Below, one piece after another: positions 7,079 to 7,708 of a stretch of 7,708 nt of DNA (positions are counted from its first letter, which is position 1; each line of letters begins with the position of its first letter). The notes under the pieces were generated by a model. That model saw only the letters and a list, made by a program, of their open reading frames with translations. It did not search any database and was not told where the DNA came from. The position numbers and the translations under genes are program-made. The stretch lies in the NCBI GenBank assembly GCA_964446865.1, contig CAYURD010000149.1, positions 1 to 7,708 of the forward strand. The letters are read 5' to 3'. This stretch comes from Glaciecola sp964446865. Its GTDB lineage: Bacteria; Pseudomonadota; Gammaproteobacteria; Enterobacterales; Alteromonadaceae.

Positions 7079-7117
7079 GATGAATGTCTGGCGAAACGAT
7101 CAGGCATCGTCTATAGT
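7079..7117 (+). promoter_or_regulatory. Inverted repeat with an adjacent -10-like element upstream of csrA
   Basis: GATG-AA-TGTCTG (7079-7090) and CAGGCA-T-CGTC (7101-7111) can form a stem of ten pairs (two of them G-T) with a small internal loop. A competing hairpin pairs ACGAT (7096-7100) with ATCGT (7106-7110). There is no following T-run, so it is a poor terminator for alaS. Immediately after comes TATAGT (7112-7117), five of six matches to a -10, in the context TCTATAGTT, which resembles sigma-S -10 elements. If used, it would give csrA a leader of about 180 nt with the repeat over its -35 region. The promoter assignment is tentative. Confidence 0.3.
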
Positions 7118-7302
7118 TGATAAAACGCATCAAAAAGACGTAATTTGCTGATTTTAGAAGTGTATTTTATGATTGCTTAATCAATCTGTCATTATACAAA
7201 TATAGCTTTAAGGTCAATTTTAAAAAATGCTGTGATATGTACAGAAATATTTCAGCGTTTATAAACTGTTAGACAATAAAGAATACTCAATAGGAGCTTT
7301 AC

Positions 7303-7494
7303 ATGCTAATTCTTACTCGCCGCGTTGGCGAAACTCTCATGGTTGGAGACAATGTCACGGTTACTGTTCTTGGTGTGAAAGGAAACCAAGTCCGCATTGG
7401 TGTGAATGCGCCAAAAGATGTTTCGGTGCATCGCGAAGAAATTTACATGCGCATACAGGCTGAAAAAGGCAACGGTAACGTCGCAAACAGTTAA
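7303..7494 (+). CDS. csrA: Carbon storage regulator CsrA
   Basis: CsrA is a homodimeric RNA-binding protein that binds GGA motifs in mRNA leaders, usually blocking translation, and so controls carbon flux, motility and biofilm formation. The 63-aa protein matches E. coli CsrA nearly residue for residue through position 55 and diverges only in the short C-terminal tail, GNGNVANS. The RNA-binding residues Leu4 and Arg44 are present, the latter in SVHREEIY (41-48). AGGAG (7292-7296) is a strong Shine-Dalgarno sequence 6 nt before the ATG. It is the only GGA in the last 110 nt of the leader, so autoregulation through several leader GGA sites, as in E. coli, is not evident. The gene lies 271 bp after alaS and is followed by its own terminator, so it is probably transcribed separately. 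Confidence 0.98.
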   Translation: MLILTRRVGETLMVGDNVTVTVLGVKGNQVRIGVNAPKDVSVHREEIYMRIQAEKGNGNVANS

Positions 7495-7531
7495 TTGGCA
7501 AGGTTTTTATAAACGCCATAATTAACTAAAT

Positions 7532-7566
7532 AAAAGGCTCAGTATTCGCTGGGCTTTTCTGTTTTT
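7532..7566 (+). terminator. Rho-independent terminator after csrA
   Basis: AAAAGGCTCAG (7532-7542) pairs with CTGGGCTTTT (7549-7558) around a 6-nt loop, with one bulged G and one G-T pair. The T-rich stretch TTTTCTGTTTTT (7555-7566) follows. The hairpin begins 37 nt after the csrA stop codon and separates csrA from the tRNA gene. Confidence 0.8.
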
Positions 7567-7629
7567 GCAGGTTTATTTTTGGATTTTGATTAAAATTGTA
7601 TCGATTGACATTTAAGTCCCAAAAAAGCA

Positions 7630-7664
7630 TTGACTTACCGTCTTGATTCAGTAAACTTGCGCTC
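7630..7664 (+). promoter_or_regulatory. Probable promoter of the tRNA-Ser gene
   Basis: TTGACT (7630-7635), a 16-bp spacer and TAAACT (7652-7657) form a reasonable sigma-70 promoter that would start about 9 nt before the mature tRNA. The stretch after the -10, TGCGCTC (7658-7664), is G/C-rich, like the discriminator of stringently controlled stable-RNA promoters. A run of six A residues (7621-7626) just upstream of the -35 could act as an UP element. A perfect TTGACA at 7605-7610 has no matching -10 at the right distance. Confidence 0.45.
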
Positions 7665-7672
7665 CACAATTT

Positions 7673-7708
7673 GGAGAGGTGGGTGAGTGGCTGAAACCAG
7701 TTCCCTGC
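7673..7708 (+). tRNA. tRNA-Ser(GCU), 5' part, cut by the window edge
   Basis: The sequence fits the first 35 positions of a tRNA. The acceptor strand is GGAGAGG (7673-7679), followed by T8 and G9. The D-arm has stem GGT/ACC with an 11-nt loop, as in class II tRNAs. The anticodon arm begins at 7700, with C32, T33, then G34 and C35 as the last two bases of the window. An anticodon starting GC, the resemblance to bacterial tRNA-Ser(GCU), and the position directly after csrA (as with serV in E. coli) support Ser(GCU), which reads AGC and AGU. The third anticodon base, the long variable arm and the 3' half are outside the window. Confidence 0.88.

Noticed and set aside
7077..7151. A 24-codon reading frame between alaS and csrA, considered as a leader peptide
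   Set aside because: There is no ribosome binding site and no run of regulatory codons. It overlaps the inverted repeat and a candidate -10 box, so a chance frame is more likely.
7230..7244. CTGT-N7-ACAG upstream of csrA as a LexA site
   Set aside because: The spacer is 7 nt rather than the required 8, and csrA is not a usual SOS gene, so it is probably a chance palindrome.

Overview
The window looks like chromosomal DNA of a moderately AT-rich gammaproteobacterium, most likely a marine Alteromonadales-type organism (Colwellia, Thalassotalea or Pseudoalteromonas relatives). The main reason is the gene order recX-alaS-csrA-tRNA-Ser, which is the conserved gammaproteobacterial order, together with a CsrA almost identical to that of E. 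coli over its first 55 residues. The genus is an inference; no 16S or other diagnostic gene is present.

Layout from left to right. Positions 1-113 hold six degenerate copies of a 19-bp tandem repeat, cut by the left edge. A strong hairpin terminator (about 131-163) follows. It ends a minus-strand gene (179-2260) for an exported lipoprotein zinc endopeptidase of family M13 (PepO/neprilysin type). A 190-bp gap carries its probable promoter. Next, also on the minus strand, is a FemAB-like/DUF482 GNAT-type protein (2451-3773). A 45-bp divergent intergenic region separates it from recX (3819-4274, plus), followed by alaS (4437-7031), csrA (7303-7494), a terminator, and the first 36 nt of a tRNA-Ser(GCU) cut by the right edge.

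The plus-strand block is housekeeping: RecX modulates RecA, AlaRS charges tRNA-Ala, CsrA is a global post-transcriptional regulator, and tRNA-Ser decodes AGC/AGU. recA, which normally sits directly upstream of recX, is not there; a divergent DUF482 gene takes its place. The alaS and csrA upstream regions (162 and 271 bp) each contain inverted repeats that suggest local control and are not explained by the genes.

I found no evidence of a new defence, mobile or biosynthetic system. The points worth checking are the recA/recX uncoupling, the structured alaS leader, the inverted repeat before csrA, the decaying 19-bp array, and low-complexity insertions in the DUF482 protein.
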